Shown: in pieces, positions 1 to 7,717 of the stretch
How the letters are laid out: the number at the start of each line of letters is the position of its first letter
How positions within the stretch are numbered: the first letter of the stretch is position 1
NCBI GenBank assembly: GCA_001789205.1
Contig: MFYT01000096.1
Location: 85,522-117,891, forward strand
Reading direction: 5' to 3'
Length of the DNA: 32,370 nucleotides
Origin: Candidatus Raymondbacteria bacterium RIFOXYA2_FULL_49_16
GTDB lineage: Bacteria > Fibrobacterota > OXYB2-FULL-49-7 > XYB2-FULL-49-35
Made by a program: the position numbers and the translations under genes
The notes under the pieces: generated by a model
What the model was told of the DNA's origin: nothing
The model's database searches: none
Seen by the model: the letters and a program-made list of their open reading frames with translations, nothing else

Positions 1-931
1 GCAGACACCCGCCCGATGGGCCGCCCATCTGTACCGCTTTGATCGACCGCTTCTTGTTTTTTGAGCCGCCGCAAATATCATTCACAATGGTGGCAAGAGG
101 TATGCCCATGGGTACCTCGACAAGGCCCACGTTTTCTATAACGCCTGAAACGGCAAAGACTTTTGTACCCTTGCTCTTCTCAGGACCCAGTTGTGCATAC
201 CATTCGGAACGGTTGAGGATAATGTGCGGCACGTTTGCCAATGTCTCCACATTGTTGATGACCGTGGGTCTGTTCCAAAGACCTCTGATCGCTGGAAAGG
301 GCGGCCGCGGTCTGGGCATACCCCGTTTGCCTTCGAGCGAACGGAGCAAAGCGGTTTCTTCGCCGCACACAAAAGCGCCCGCGCCAGGATAGATTTCAAT
401 ATCAAACGAAAAACCAGTGTTCAAAATATTTACGCCCAGCAATCCCATAACACGTGCCTGGGTAACCGCTTTGTGCAGTTTCTCGATTGCAAGGGGGTAT
501 TCAGCACGCACATAAACGAATCCCTGTCCTGCGCCAATGGCCTTTGCGGCAATGACCATGCCTTCAAGGACCGCATGGGGGTCCGCCTCAAGCAATGAGC
601 GGTCCATAAAGGCGCCTGGATCGCCCTCATCGGCATTACAGACAATATATTTGACCGGTCCCTGCGCATCGGCGCAGAATTTCCATTTCATGCCCGTGGA
701 AAAACCCGCTCCGCCCCTGCCGCGCAGGCCTGATTTCAGTATCTCCTCGATTATCTCGCCCGAAGTCATGCTAGACAACGCTTTTGCTGCAGCGGCATAT
801 CCCTGCTTGCCAATGTAGTCCTCGATACTGTCAGGATCAAGAGAGCCTCTGTTGCGCAACGCCACAAGCAACTGGTCCTTGAAAAAGCCCACATCCTTCA
901 GATGCGGTATAAATGCGAATGATTCAGCCAT
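1..931 (-). CDS. nuoF: NuoF-type NADH-binding flavoprotein subunit (partial, C-terminus outside window)
   Basis: NADH dehydrogenase 51 kDa-like subunit, the family that oxidises NADH on FMN and passes electrons to Fe-S clusters (NuoF, HndC, HydB, HoxF). The frame is open from the ATG at 931 to the window edge, giving about 310 residues. Visible motifs are the FMN loop GRGGAGF at about 71-77, the NADH-site motif NADEGDPGAF at about 99-108, CGEETAL, and GRPTVINNVETLA-like sequence written here as NRPTVINNVETLA. There is no N-terminal thioredoxin domain; that function is supplied by the neighbouring genes. The C-terminal 4Fe-4S domain would lie left of base 1 and cannot be checked. It follows the [2Fe-2S] gene by 12 bases with a GAGAAG ribosome-binding site. 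As the last visible gene of the rnf operon, it is the only subunit there with a canonical NADH/FMN site. Confidence 0.92.
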   Translation of the reverse strand, partial: MAESFAFIPHLKDVGFFKDQLLVALRNRGSLDPDSIEDYIGKQGYAAAAKALSSMTSGEIIEEILKSGLRGRGGAGFSTGMKWKFCADAQGPVKYIVCNADEGDPGAFMDRSLLEADPHAVLEGMVIAAKAIGAGQGFVYVRAEYPLAIEKLHKAVTQARVMGLLGVNILNTGFSFDIEIYPGAGAFVCGEETALLRSLEGKRGMPRPRPPFPAIRGLWNRPTVINNVETLANVPHIILNRSEWYAQLGPEKSKGTKVFAVSGVIENVGLVEVPMGIPLATIVNDICGGSKNKKRSIKAVQMGGPSGGCL

Positions 932-943
932 ATTCTTCTCTGT

Positions 944-1312
944 TTAGTGGACCGATTCCAAACCTTGGGCAAGGGCGTATTCAACCACAGGCCTGTTCTC
1001 CATACCATGGCTGGCAAAGACCTTCCGGACCTTGTCCGGAGTAATATCACAATATATTACCCGTGGAAAACCTTTTACTTCAACAGTGACCATGGGTTCC
1101 CTGCTGCACATGCCCGCGCACCCTGAAGCGGAAACGTGTATGTCCGCATGGTTTTTCGCTTCGTAAGCAAATGCATCGAAGACCGCCTGGGCCCCTGCTG
1201 AGAGTCCGCACGTCCCCATATGGACAGTGATCCGCGCCCGGAAACCCTCGCGCTCTTCACGGGAGCGCCGGGCGAGCGCTGCAAGCCCATCCATGGTCAG
1301 TTTTTCCGTCAC
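944..1312 (-). CDS. Small thioredoxin-like [2Fe-2S] protein (HndB-like)
   Basis: A 122-residue protein resembling the stand-alone [2Fe-2S] subunit HndB of NAD(P)-linked hydrogenases, an electron carrier between NADH flavoprotein and partner. The thioredoxin-like ferredoxin signature appears as GTCGLSAGA (Cys35) and GCAGMC (Cys65 and Cys69). The first half carries only one cysteine, where NuoE proteins have C-x4-C, as in the HndB branch as I recall it. The N-terminal 25 residues are charged and contain no signal peptide, so it should act in the cytoplasm. Its ATG overlaps the stop of the NuoG-NuoE fusion by 4 bases, so the two are probably translationally coupled. With the NuoE domain of the fusion, the operon encodes two separate thioredoxin-like [2Fe-2S] domains. 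Confidence 0.85.
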   Translation of the reverse strand: MTEKLTMDGLAALARRSREEREGFRARITVHMGTCGLSAGAQAVFDAFAYEAKNHADIHVSASGCAGMCSREPMVTVEVKGFPRVIYCDITPDKVRKVFASHGMENRPVVEYALAQGLESVH

Positions 1313-4056
1313 TGGGCCCTCCGGTATTGTTCAAGTAACTGCGCGGTCTTTGCAGGCGTCAGTTTTGCATGGACATCGTTATTTATCATGACCGCGGGCG
1401 CAAGACCACACATGCCCAGGCAGCGCACCATCTCAAGTGAAAACTGCCGGTCAGGCGTAACGCCGCCCACGGAAATACCCAGACGCTCCTCAAACTCCTT
1501 CACGATTTCCTGGGCGCCCATTACAAAACAAGCGGTGCCCATGCACACTTTTATCTGGTTTTTTCCGCGCGGTTTCATGGAGAAAAATGAGTAGAACGAC
1601 ACAATGCCAAAGACATCGCTTGCCGGCAGATTGAGTCCAAGGGCAATATACGACTGAACGGGCAATGGAAGATAGCCGATCACTTCCTGCGCCTTCTGTA
1701 AAACCGGAATAAGGCCGCCTGTTTTTCCGCGATACGCGCTGAGTATGGCGTCCAGGTCTTTCTTTTTACCGTCAAGATGTCCGGCAGCAAGAAATTCCTT
1801 GAGCCGCTCCCTGGTATCTGATGCATTGGGCGCCGGGGTTACCAGACCAACGCCAACGCTCTCCTCGCACAACTTTTTACTATGGTATTCACCCGAACGC
1901 CAAGCCTTGTGGATAATATCAGGATAGCGATGATCGGGTATAAGCGCGTATTCCCTGCCGCCTTTTTCAAGCGACTCGTAAGTAAGGCCAGTGAGTTCAG
2001 GAACTGTTGCGAGAATTTCTTGTTCCCAAATATCACGGGCCGACTCATGATTCCAGGAAGCCCCCATGTGCCGCGCCAGAAGCGAAAAAATCTCCCATAC
2101 CGGTTTTGCCTGACCAAAAACAGGCGCCGCGGTACGCACCATGTTCACCTGCCTACGGCTGCTGATTGTTGTACCGTCGTACTCTGACCAGGCGGCCAGA
2201 GGAAGCACCATATCGGCGTCCACGCCTTTGAAAAGGGAAAAAGCGACTGTATAGTCGACCGTGGCCTGTTCCATACCCTGAAGAAGGGTATTCTCACCCA
2301 CGCAAAAAAGCATCTTTATTTTGCCGGTCCCGCATGCTTCAGCGACTTTTTCAAGATTTGGTCCCTTTGCGTTGGTAAGTCCGCAGTCCCACAACCGTTC
2401 GAACTGGTTTTTTCCCGGACTTGGCGCAATCTCAAGGAATCCGGGATAATAATCCGGCAATGCTCCCATAAGACAGGCGCCCAGTGTATTATTGTTGCCT
2501 GAAAAAGAATTGATGTTACCGTTGCCAAGTTTTTTGATGTTCTCGAACGTTTCGAGGCTTTGCACTGCCGCGCCGTCGTATACAACCAACGCCGGTCCCT
2601 GCTGAGCAATGAGCGCTTTGGCGGATTCAATATCAGCAGAGCTCACCCCCGTAACCGCACCAGCCTTGTCCGCGGAAATGGCGCCAATGAGGGCTGAAAT
2701 AATAATGTCTTCGGTCCCTATGCACGGTTTCAGGTGCAGCGCGGCAAAAGAAGCGAGTTTTGGGGTATCCGCGTCTATGAGAATCAACTGGCTTCCCCTC
2801 AATGTTCCCCGTTTGACAAAGGCGGTTGCCACAGGATTATCTTCTCCGATCCTGCCGCCAATAACTATGCAAAGCCGCGCCTCCTCTATTTCCCTGAAGG
2901 AATTGGCCATGAGGGAACCGGAAAAGGCCGCATGTTCGGACTGGTTAATGGCATTTGTCCCGACCAGGGTCCTGAAGAATTTCTGCAGCAGAAAGAAGTC
3001 CTCGTTCGTGTGACGCGGCGACACCACACAGGCAATAGCATCGGGGCCGTGTTGATCGCGCACATTCATTATTTTCCTGCCCACCAGTTCGAGCGCTTCG
3101 CTCCATGACGCCTCCCGGTAACCATTGGCTTCGCGGACAAGGGGCTTTGCCAACCGGTTGGCGGAATGGATGAAATCATAGGCAAACCTGCCCCGCATGC
3201 ACAGACTGCCCTGATTGGGCTTGGCGGATTCATCTCCGGTCACCTTGACGATCTTTCCTCCCTTTACATGCAGTACAAGACCGCAGCCAACACCGCAGAA
3301 ATGACAGACCGTGCGCACCATGGCCGTTTCCCATGGACGGGCGTGATAACGCGCCTTTTTTTCAACAAGCGCGCCAACCGGGCACGCCTGCACGCATTCG
3401 CCGCAAAAGACGCAGTCGGATCCAGCAAGGGACAAGTCTCCGGCGGTCACCACCTTGGCCGATTTGCCCCGGTAGCCCAGAGAGATGGCGTTGTTCACCT
3501 GCTGCTCGTTGCATGCCTGGACACACCTGCCGCAGAGTATGCACCGTGAAAAGTCTCTGATAATAAAGGGATTCGCATATTCGGCCGCATAGCGTGGTTT
3601 GGAGCCCTTGAACCGGGAACTCTTTACCTGGTACCGGTAGGCATAGTGCTGAAGTTTGCACGCGCCATAGACAGCGCACAGATCCCCGCCCGCATCGTAC
3701 GCTGCCGCACTGGTCTGCAATGCAGTCCATTCTTTGGCGTCAACACTGCGGGATGCGCAATTATGATTTCCCGATGAAAGAAGGAGTTCGAGAGTCGCCT
3801 TTCGTGATTTTACCACACGCGGACTCTCGGTTTTTACCACCATGTCTTTTGCAGCGGGCATGGAACAGGCCGGTACCAGACTCCGGGCCTTTTCAACCTC
3901 AACCACGCAGAGACGGCACGCGCCAGTAGGAATGGTCCCTTTAAGATGGCAGAGCGTGGGAATAGCAATGCTGTTCCGCTGCGCAACCGCAAGAATGGTT
4001 TCGCCGCTCTCAAAGGGATATTTGATCCCGTTTATGATAATGCCGTTTTCGATCAT
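1309..4056 (-). CDS. NuoG-like / formate-dehydrogenase-alpha-like Fe-S subunit fused to a C-terminal NuoE domain
   Basis: A 915-residue soluble electron-transfer subunit. Domains in order: [2Fe-2S] ferredoxin (Cys36, 47, 50, 64); a NuoG N3-type His/Cys motif (His98, Cys100, Cys127, Cys133) interrupted by about 24 extra residues; two 4Fe-4S motifs (Cys172-182 and Cys215-225); the molybdopterin-oxidoreductase Fe4S4 domain (Cys251, 254, 258, 286); a molybdopterin-oxidoreductase-like domain to about 690; and a NuoE-type thioredoxin [2Fe-2S] domain (Cys838, 843, 879, 883). The expected catalytic Cys/Sec of formate dehydrogenases is not seen: the aligned region reads NQSEHAAFSG. A wiring role like NuoG is therefore more likely than formate oxidation. 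The ATG at 4056 overlaps the rnfB stop by 4 bases and fits the ferredoxin N-terminus; an upstream non-ATG start at 4104 would overrun rnfB. Best call is a NuoG-NuoE fusion serving the adjacent NuoF. Confidence 0.88.
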   Translation of the reverse strand: MIENGIIINGIKYPFESGETILAVAQRNSIAIPTLCHLKGTIPTGACRLCVVEVEKARSLVPACSMPAAKDMVVKTESPRVVKSRKATLELLLSSGNHNCASRSVDAKEWTALQTSAAAYDAGGDLCAVYGACKLQHYAYRYQVKSSRFKGSKPRYAAEYANPFIIRDFSRCILCGRCVQACNEQQVNNAISLGYRGKSAKVVTAGDLSLAGSDCVFCGECVQACPVGALVEKKARYHARPWETAMVRTVCHFCGVGCGLVLHVKGGKIVKVTGDESAKPNQGSLCMRGRFAYDFIHSANRLAKPLVREANGYREASWSEALELVGRKIMNVRDQHGPDAIACVVSPRHTNEDFFLLQKFFRTLVGTNAINQSEHAAFSGSLMANSFREIEEARLCIVIGGRIGEDNPVATAFVKRGTLRGSQLILIDADTPKLASFAALHLKPCIGTEDIIISALIGAISADKAGAVTGVSSADIESAKALIAQQGPALVVYDGAAVQSLETFENIKKLGNGNINSFSGNNNTLGACLMGALPDYYPGFLEIAPSPGKNQFERLWDCGLTNAKGPNLEKVAEACGTGKIKMLFCVGENTLLQGMEQATVDYTVAFSLFKGVDADMVLPLAAWSEYDGTTISSRRQVNMVRTAAPVFGQAKPVWEIFSLLARHMGASWNHESARDIWEQEILATVPELTGLTYESLEKGGREYALIPDHRYPDIIHKAWRSGEYHSKKLCEESVGVGLVTPAPNASDTRERLKEFLAAGHLDGKKKDLDAILSAYRGKTGGLIPVLQKAQEVIGYLPLPVQSYIALGLNLPASDVFGIVSFYSFFSMKPRGKNQIKVCMGTACFVMGAQEIVKEFEERLGISVGGVTPDRQFSLEMVRCLGMCGLAPAVMINNDVHAKLTPAKTAQLLEQYRRAQ

Positions 4057-5948
4057 GCTTTTTGTTTTACCCGTGTATAGCAGACCAGGCCGCAGTCGAG
4101 ACAACGCGATGCCTCGTGCACTGCGCTTTGCTCATCAAATCCCGCATCTGTGTGCATTATCTGGAGGGCCTCAGCAGGGCTTCCAGCGCCCAAAAGCGAA
4201 GGTATGGTCCGTAGAATGGTTTCAAGGTCCTCAATGCGGTCTATGTTCTGGATGTCTTTTGTCTCATGTACCAGCTTTTTTTGAGGCTCAATAGGATCGC
4301 CCGAAAGATATCTGTGGAGCGACCTGACAATCTTACGGCCCGCGCCCACTGCATTGACCACAGCTGTATAATCGCTCACCCTGCCTGCCTCTACAGCGCC
4401 AAAAAGCCCCTCGTTCCGCTGCTCTGAAAATCCTCTGAAGGTCTCGACTGTGCGCCAGCCCACCCGGACGCCCTCCTCAAACACAGGAACAATGACCATT
4501 TCAGACAGCCTGCCTGTTTCAACAATGACACAATCTGCCGAGACCGCCTTTGGTGCTTGCGTATCGGTACTAATATTCACCGTGGTTAGAACATTGCCCG
4601 TTCCAGACAAGCCCACAACAAGTTCCCTGGCGCCTGGCCGCGCATTGACGACCCGTTTCCCGGAAATAAGCCTTTGCTCAGCCCCTTCCTGGAGCAAATC
4701 GACCTTCAGGTACACGCCTGGCATAGAGGATTCAGAAACAGCAGGGCCGCGTATCACTTTTCTGCTGTCCATGCCGCCAGTGGTAAAAAGAATTGCCGCA
4801 AAGCCGTCATTAAAAAGGGAGTCAAAGGTGATGTCCCGGCCAAAGAGACAATTGGTTTTTACTTCCACACCGGATTGAAGTATGCCATCTATCTCCCAGT
4901 CAAGCGCTGCTTTTGGCAGCCGGTCCCGGGTAATGACATAGCGGAGAACGCCGCCCAGTTCTGGCATGGCTTCAAAAATGACCGGCGAATGGCCTAGCCG
5001 CGCAAGATAATAGGCCGCTGTAAGACCCTCTGCGCCCCCGCCAATCACCGCCACTTTTTTTCCGGTCTTTTCAGCGGTATGCGAAACAACCCGCCTGCCC
5101 GAGGCCATTTCATAGTCAGCAACGAATTTCTTGAGTGTATTGATAGACACTGCCTGGTCCGCAAGGTTCCGGCGGCATTCAAATTCACAAGGCGCCGGGC
5201 AGATACGGCCGCAGACAAGAAGCAGAGGGTTTTTTTCGCGCATGACACGTATGGAATCTTCGTACCTTTTCTCGGCAATGGCCTTGATATACCTGGGAAT
5301 GTCAATCCCGGCCGGACAAGCACGCTGACAGGGAGCCGTGCATTCGGCGGCCGTGTATTCGCTGGTAAACCGCTTTTCATTCGTAGTGCGGACAATGATG
5401 CCTTTGGGACATATTTTTTCGCATATGCCGCAGCCTGTGCATAATTTCGCATTGACCACGGGCAGGGTTCCATGCATGGTAATGGCGTTGAATGGGCAGG
5501 CCTGCGCGCAGGTGCCAAGTCCCAGGCAGCCAATGGTGCAGGTCTTGGAACCGCCATAGAGCGCTGTGGCCGCCCTGCAGTCCCTGAATCCATTGTAAAA
5601 ATATTTGAGATCAGCATGTTCAAGATCGTATCGGCATCCCGGAAGCGCTATTTCAGGTTCGCGCATGCGGACTTCAATGCCAAGGACGCGCGCAACCTGG
5701 ATGGCAATGGCATTACCGCCCGCAACGCACACCGAGGGGCCCGCCTTGCCCGCAACCACGGCAGTAGCGGCGGCAGCGCAGCCCGCAAAACCACAGGCAC
5801 CGCAATTCGCACCTAAAAGCGCTCCGGTCACGGCTTCAATTCGGGGATCTTCCCGTACAAAGAAAATCCTGGCTGCAATGACAAGCATGCCCCCCAGCAG
5901 GAGGCCAAGGCCAAGCAGCGATAGAGTGGCGATAAGTACCGGTTGCAT
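4053..5948 (-). CDS. rnfB: RnfB fused to a GltD-like FAD oxidoreductase domain
   Basis: A 631-residue fusion. Residues 1-30 form the RnfB membrane anchor. Residues 49-74 hold the RnfB 4Fe-4S motif C-x2-C-x4-C-x16-C. Ferredoxin cysteines follow at about 137-151 and 170-180. Canonical RnfB ends near there, but this protein continues with a GltD-type N-terminal Fe-S domain (cysteines 203-258, with CQRACPAGIDIP and CGRICPAPCEFEC), an FAD Rossmann loop GGGAEG at about 303-308, and a final EASRCLDCG at about 612. RnfB is the ferredoxin-side subunit of the Na+/H+-pumping ferredoxin:NAD+ oxidoreductase; GltD-like domains pass NAD(P)H electrons through FAD. The usual second GxGxxA nucleotide loop after GKRVV is not recognisable. 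The gene starts 5 bases after rnfA and overlaps the NuoG-NuoE fusion by 4 bases. No frameshift is visible at the fusion junction. Confidence 0.92.
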   Translation of the reverse strand: MQPVLIATLSLLGLGLLLGGMLVIAARIFFVREDPRIEAVTGALLGANCGACGFAGCAAAATAVVAGKAGPSVCVAGGNAIAIQVARVLGIEVRMREPEIALPGCRYDLEHADLKYFYNGFRDCRAATALYGGSKTCTIGCLGLGTCAQACPFNAITMHGTLPVVNAKLCTGCGICEKICPKGIIVRTTNEKRFTSEYTAAECTAPCQRACPAGIDIPRYIKAIAEKRYEDSIRVMREKNPLLLVCGRICPAPCEFECRRNLADQAVSINTLKKFVADYEMASGRRVVSHTAEKTGKKVAVIGGGAEGLTAAYYLARLGHSPVIFEAMPELGGVLRYVITRDRLPKAALDWEIDGILQSGVEVKTNCLFGRDITFDSLFNDGFAAILFTTGGMDSRKVIRGPAVSESSMPGVYLKVDLLQEGAEQRLISGKRVVNARPGARELVVGLSGTGNVLTTVNISTDTQAPKAVSADCVIVETGRLSEMVIVPVFEEGVRVGWRTVETFRGFSEQRNEGLFGAVEAGRVSDYTAVVNAVGAGRKIVRSLHRYLSGDPIEPQKKLVHETKDIQNIDRIEDLETILRTIPSLLGAGSPAEALQIMHTDAGFDEQSAVHEASRCLDCGLVCYTRVKQKA

Positions 5949-5953
5949 ATATC

Positions 5954-6547
5954 CTATTTTAATGCTGTTAAAGAAGCGTCAACGCCCGCAAAACCAAAAA
6001 AAGCCAGCGCCATAAGTCCCGCGGTAATCAGAGTTATTGCCGTGCCCTGGAGCGCTCTGGGCACTGGTGAGACCGATATCCGTCTCCGGATCCCGGCCAT
6101 TAACACAAGCGCAAGAGAAAATCCCGCGGCAGAAGCAAGGGAGAAGACTATGGTATGGACAAAATCGTAATCGCGGCGGATACAGATGATAGCCACCCCG
6201 AGTACCGCGCAGTTTGTCGTAATAAGAGGCAGATAAATGCCCAGTGCCTGGTAGAGTAACGGCGCGCTTTTTTTCAGGAACATTTCCACAAGCTGGACAA
6301 GTGCCGCAATAACCAGGATAAAGACCAGCGTCTGGAGGTAGCCAAGGCCAAAAGGATCGAGCATATATCGCTGCACAACCCACGTACAGGCGCTCGAAAG
6401 GGTCAAAACAAAAATGACCGCCATGCCCATACCTAGGGCCGTGTCCATTCTGTTTGAAACACCGCAAAAAGGACAGTTTCCAAGATATTGGGCAAGCAGG
6501 ATGTTTTTTACTAGCATAGCGGAAATGACGAGTATCAGCAGTTCCAT
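5954..6547 (-). CDS. rnfA: Rnf complex integral membrane subunit A
   Basis: A 197-residue hydrophobic protein with about six membrane segments, matching RnfA in length and sequence (KNILLAQYLGNCPF near the N-terminus, DTALGMGMAV, and LITTNCAVLG). Together with RnfE it forms the membrane-embedded channel-like core of the Rnf ion pump. The cysteines thought to hold the membrane [2Fe-2S] cluster shared by RnfA and RnfE are present (Cys25 and Cys113). It lies 4 bases downstream of rnfE and 5 bases upstream of the rnfB fusion. Nothing in it departs from the family, so the ion-translocating core looks functional even though the electron-input subunits of this operon are unusual. Confidence 0.96.
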   Translation of the reverse strand: MELLILVISAMLVKNILLAQYLGNCPFCGVSNRMDTALGMGMAVIFVLTLSSACTWVVQRYMLDPFGLGYLQTLVFILVIAALVQLVEMFLKKSAPLLYQALGIYLPLITTNCAVLGVAIICIRRDYDFVHTIVFSLASAAGFSLALVLMAGIRRRISVSPVPRALQGTAITLITAGLMALAFFGFAGVDASLTALK

Positions 6548-6551
6548 GACA

Positions 6552-7145
6552 TCACCTCTTCCCCAATGAATTCATGATGCCTAAAATAAGGCCAAGGCAG
6601 ACAAATGCGCCCGGCGCTTCTACCAAAAAAGAAAAAGGTTGATAGCTGCTGCCCATAACCTGCATGCCAAACCAGGTACCGCTGCCCAATATCTCCCGGA
6701 TGGAGGCAAGAACAGTAAGCGATAAAGTATACCCAATCCCCATGCCCAGGCCATCAAGAGCTGAAGGCAGCACCGGATTTTTTGACGCAAAGGCCTCTGC
6801 CCTGCCAAGAATAATGCAGTTTACCACAATGAGCGGTATAAATATCCCCAGTTTCTGATAGAGGGGAAAAAAATAGGCCTGGGTTATCATTTCGACCAAG
6901 ACCACATAGGTAGCCACAATGGCGATATAACTGGCTATCCGTACTTTTTTTGGAATCACGTTACGTAAAAGAGAAACCAGCACGTTGGAACAGAGCAGCA
7001 CAAAAGTGACGGCAATACCCATGCCAAGGCCGCCATCAGCCGATTTTGTCACAGCGAGCGCCGGACAAAGTCCGAGCACCAGCCTGAAGGGCGGTATCTC
7101 TTTCCAGAGACCCTTAGTAAATTCCCTAATTCTCAGATCCATCAT
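6552..7145 (-). CDS. rnfE: Rnf complex integral membrane subunit E
   Basis: A 197-residue multi-pass protein of the RnfE/NqrD family, partner of RnfA in the ion-pumping core. Family features are LGLCPALAVTKSA near the N-terminus, GLGMGIAVTFVL, IPLIVVNCIILGRAEAFA, and a final GLILGIMNSLGKR. Cys27 and Cys110 match the cluster-binding cysteines expected opposite those of RnfA. The gene opens with two consecutive ATG codons (7145 and 7142). The first overlaps the rnfG stop as ATGA and is used here, with AAAGG just upstream. The length is typical, apart from the absence of a long C-terminal tail seen in some homologues. Confidence 0.96.
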   Translation of the reverse strand: MMDLRIREFTKGLWKEIPPFRLVLGLCPALAVTKSADGGLGMGIAVTFVLLCSNVLVSLLRNVIPKKVRIASYIAIVATYVVLVEMITQAYFFPLYQKLGIFIPLIVVNCIILGRAEAFASKNPVLPSALDGLGMGIGYTLSLTVLASIREILGSGTWFGMQVMGSSYQPFSFLVEAPGAFVCLGLILGIMNSLGKR

Positions 7146-7717
7146 TTGCCTTTCAACACGCGCTGTTTACGCTCCTGATATCTCAGCAGATTGCTAATAA
7201 CAGCCGCACAAGCGCCCCGTGATGAGACCGTTGCTCCTGAAATACCGTCTATAACGCCGCCATCAGCCCGTATTTTCATGATATCGTTAACTGATTTTCC
7301 CTTGAAAAGACCGGTAAACGCCTCCTCGGTAATACGCAAACCAATACCCGGCGTCTCAGAACACGAGGTAACAGCCATGCCGGTAATAGTATCCATTGCA
7401 ATGTTGTATCCGACAATAATACATATATCACCGCCAAAACCGGCTGCTTTTGAACCGCAGGCAATTGAAACGAGAGAATCGCCCCGCTTCCCAAGAAAGA
7501 GCGTGGCGCCACCGGTACTATCCTGTATCTGCATCCTATCCGATACCGGATCGTTTGTTGTCTCTTCGAGGACCTTCTTGATCGCAGGGCCTTCCACATA
7601 TCGCAGAAACTGGTCTTCAATGCACTCTCGCGTCAGGGTGCGCGCTCCTGCGAGCAAAAACCCGCACAACCCGCAAAAAAGGGTAAGCATGCCGATCATT
7701 TTCAGATTCTCGTTCAT
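7142..7717 (-). CDS. rnfG: Rnf complex FMN-binding subunit G
   Basis: A 191-residue RnfG/NqrC-type protein. It has one N-terminal membrane helix (about residues 7-25) followed by an extracytoplasmic FMN-binding domain. The covalent flavin motif is clear: DGISGATVSS, with Thr163 the expected phosphodiester-linked FMN site. The segment GYNIAMDTITGMAVTSCSETPGIG matches the family's G-x-I-xGxxVxxxxETPGxG pattern. RnfG shuttles electrons on the outer face of the membrane between RnfD and the remaining subunits. It overlaps rnfD upstream and rnfE downstream by 4 bases each. Unlike RnfC and RnfD in this operon, its cofactor motif is unaltered. Confidence 0.95.
   Translation of the reverse strand: MNENLKMIGMLTLFCGLCGFLLAGARTLTRECIEDQFLRYVEGPAIKKVLEETTNDPVSDRMQIQDSTGGATLFLGKRGDSLVSIACGSKAAGFGGDICIIVGYNIAMDTITGMAVTSCSETPGIGLRITEEAFTGLFKGKSVNDIMKIRADGGVIDGISGATVSSRGACAAVISNLLRYQERKQRVLKGK

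Noticed and set aside
1309-4056. Functional NAD-dependent formate dehydrogenase.
   Set aside because: The Fe-S pattern fits, but the catalytic Cys/Sec region is absent and the C-terminal molybdopterin-binding domain is replaced by NuoE.
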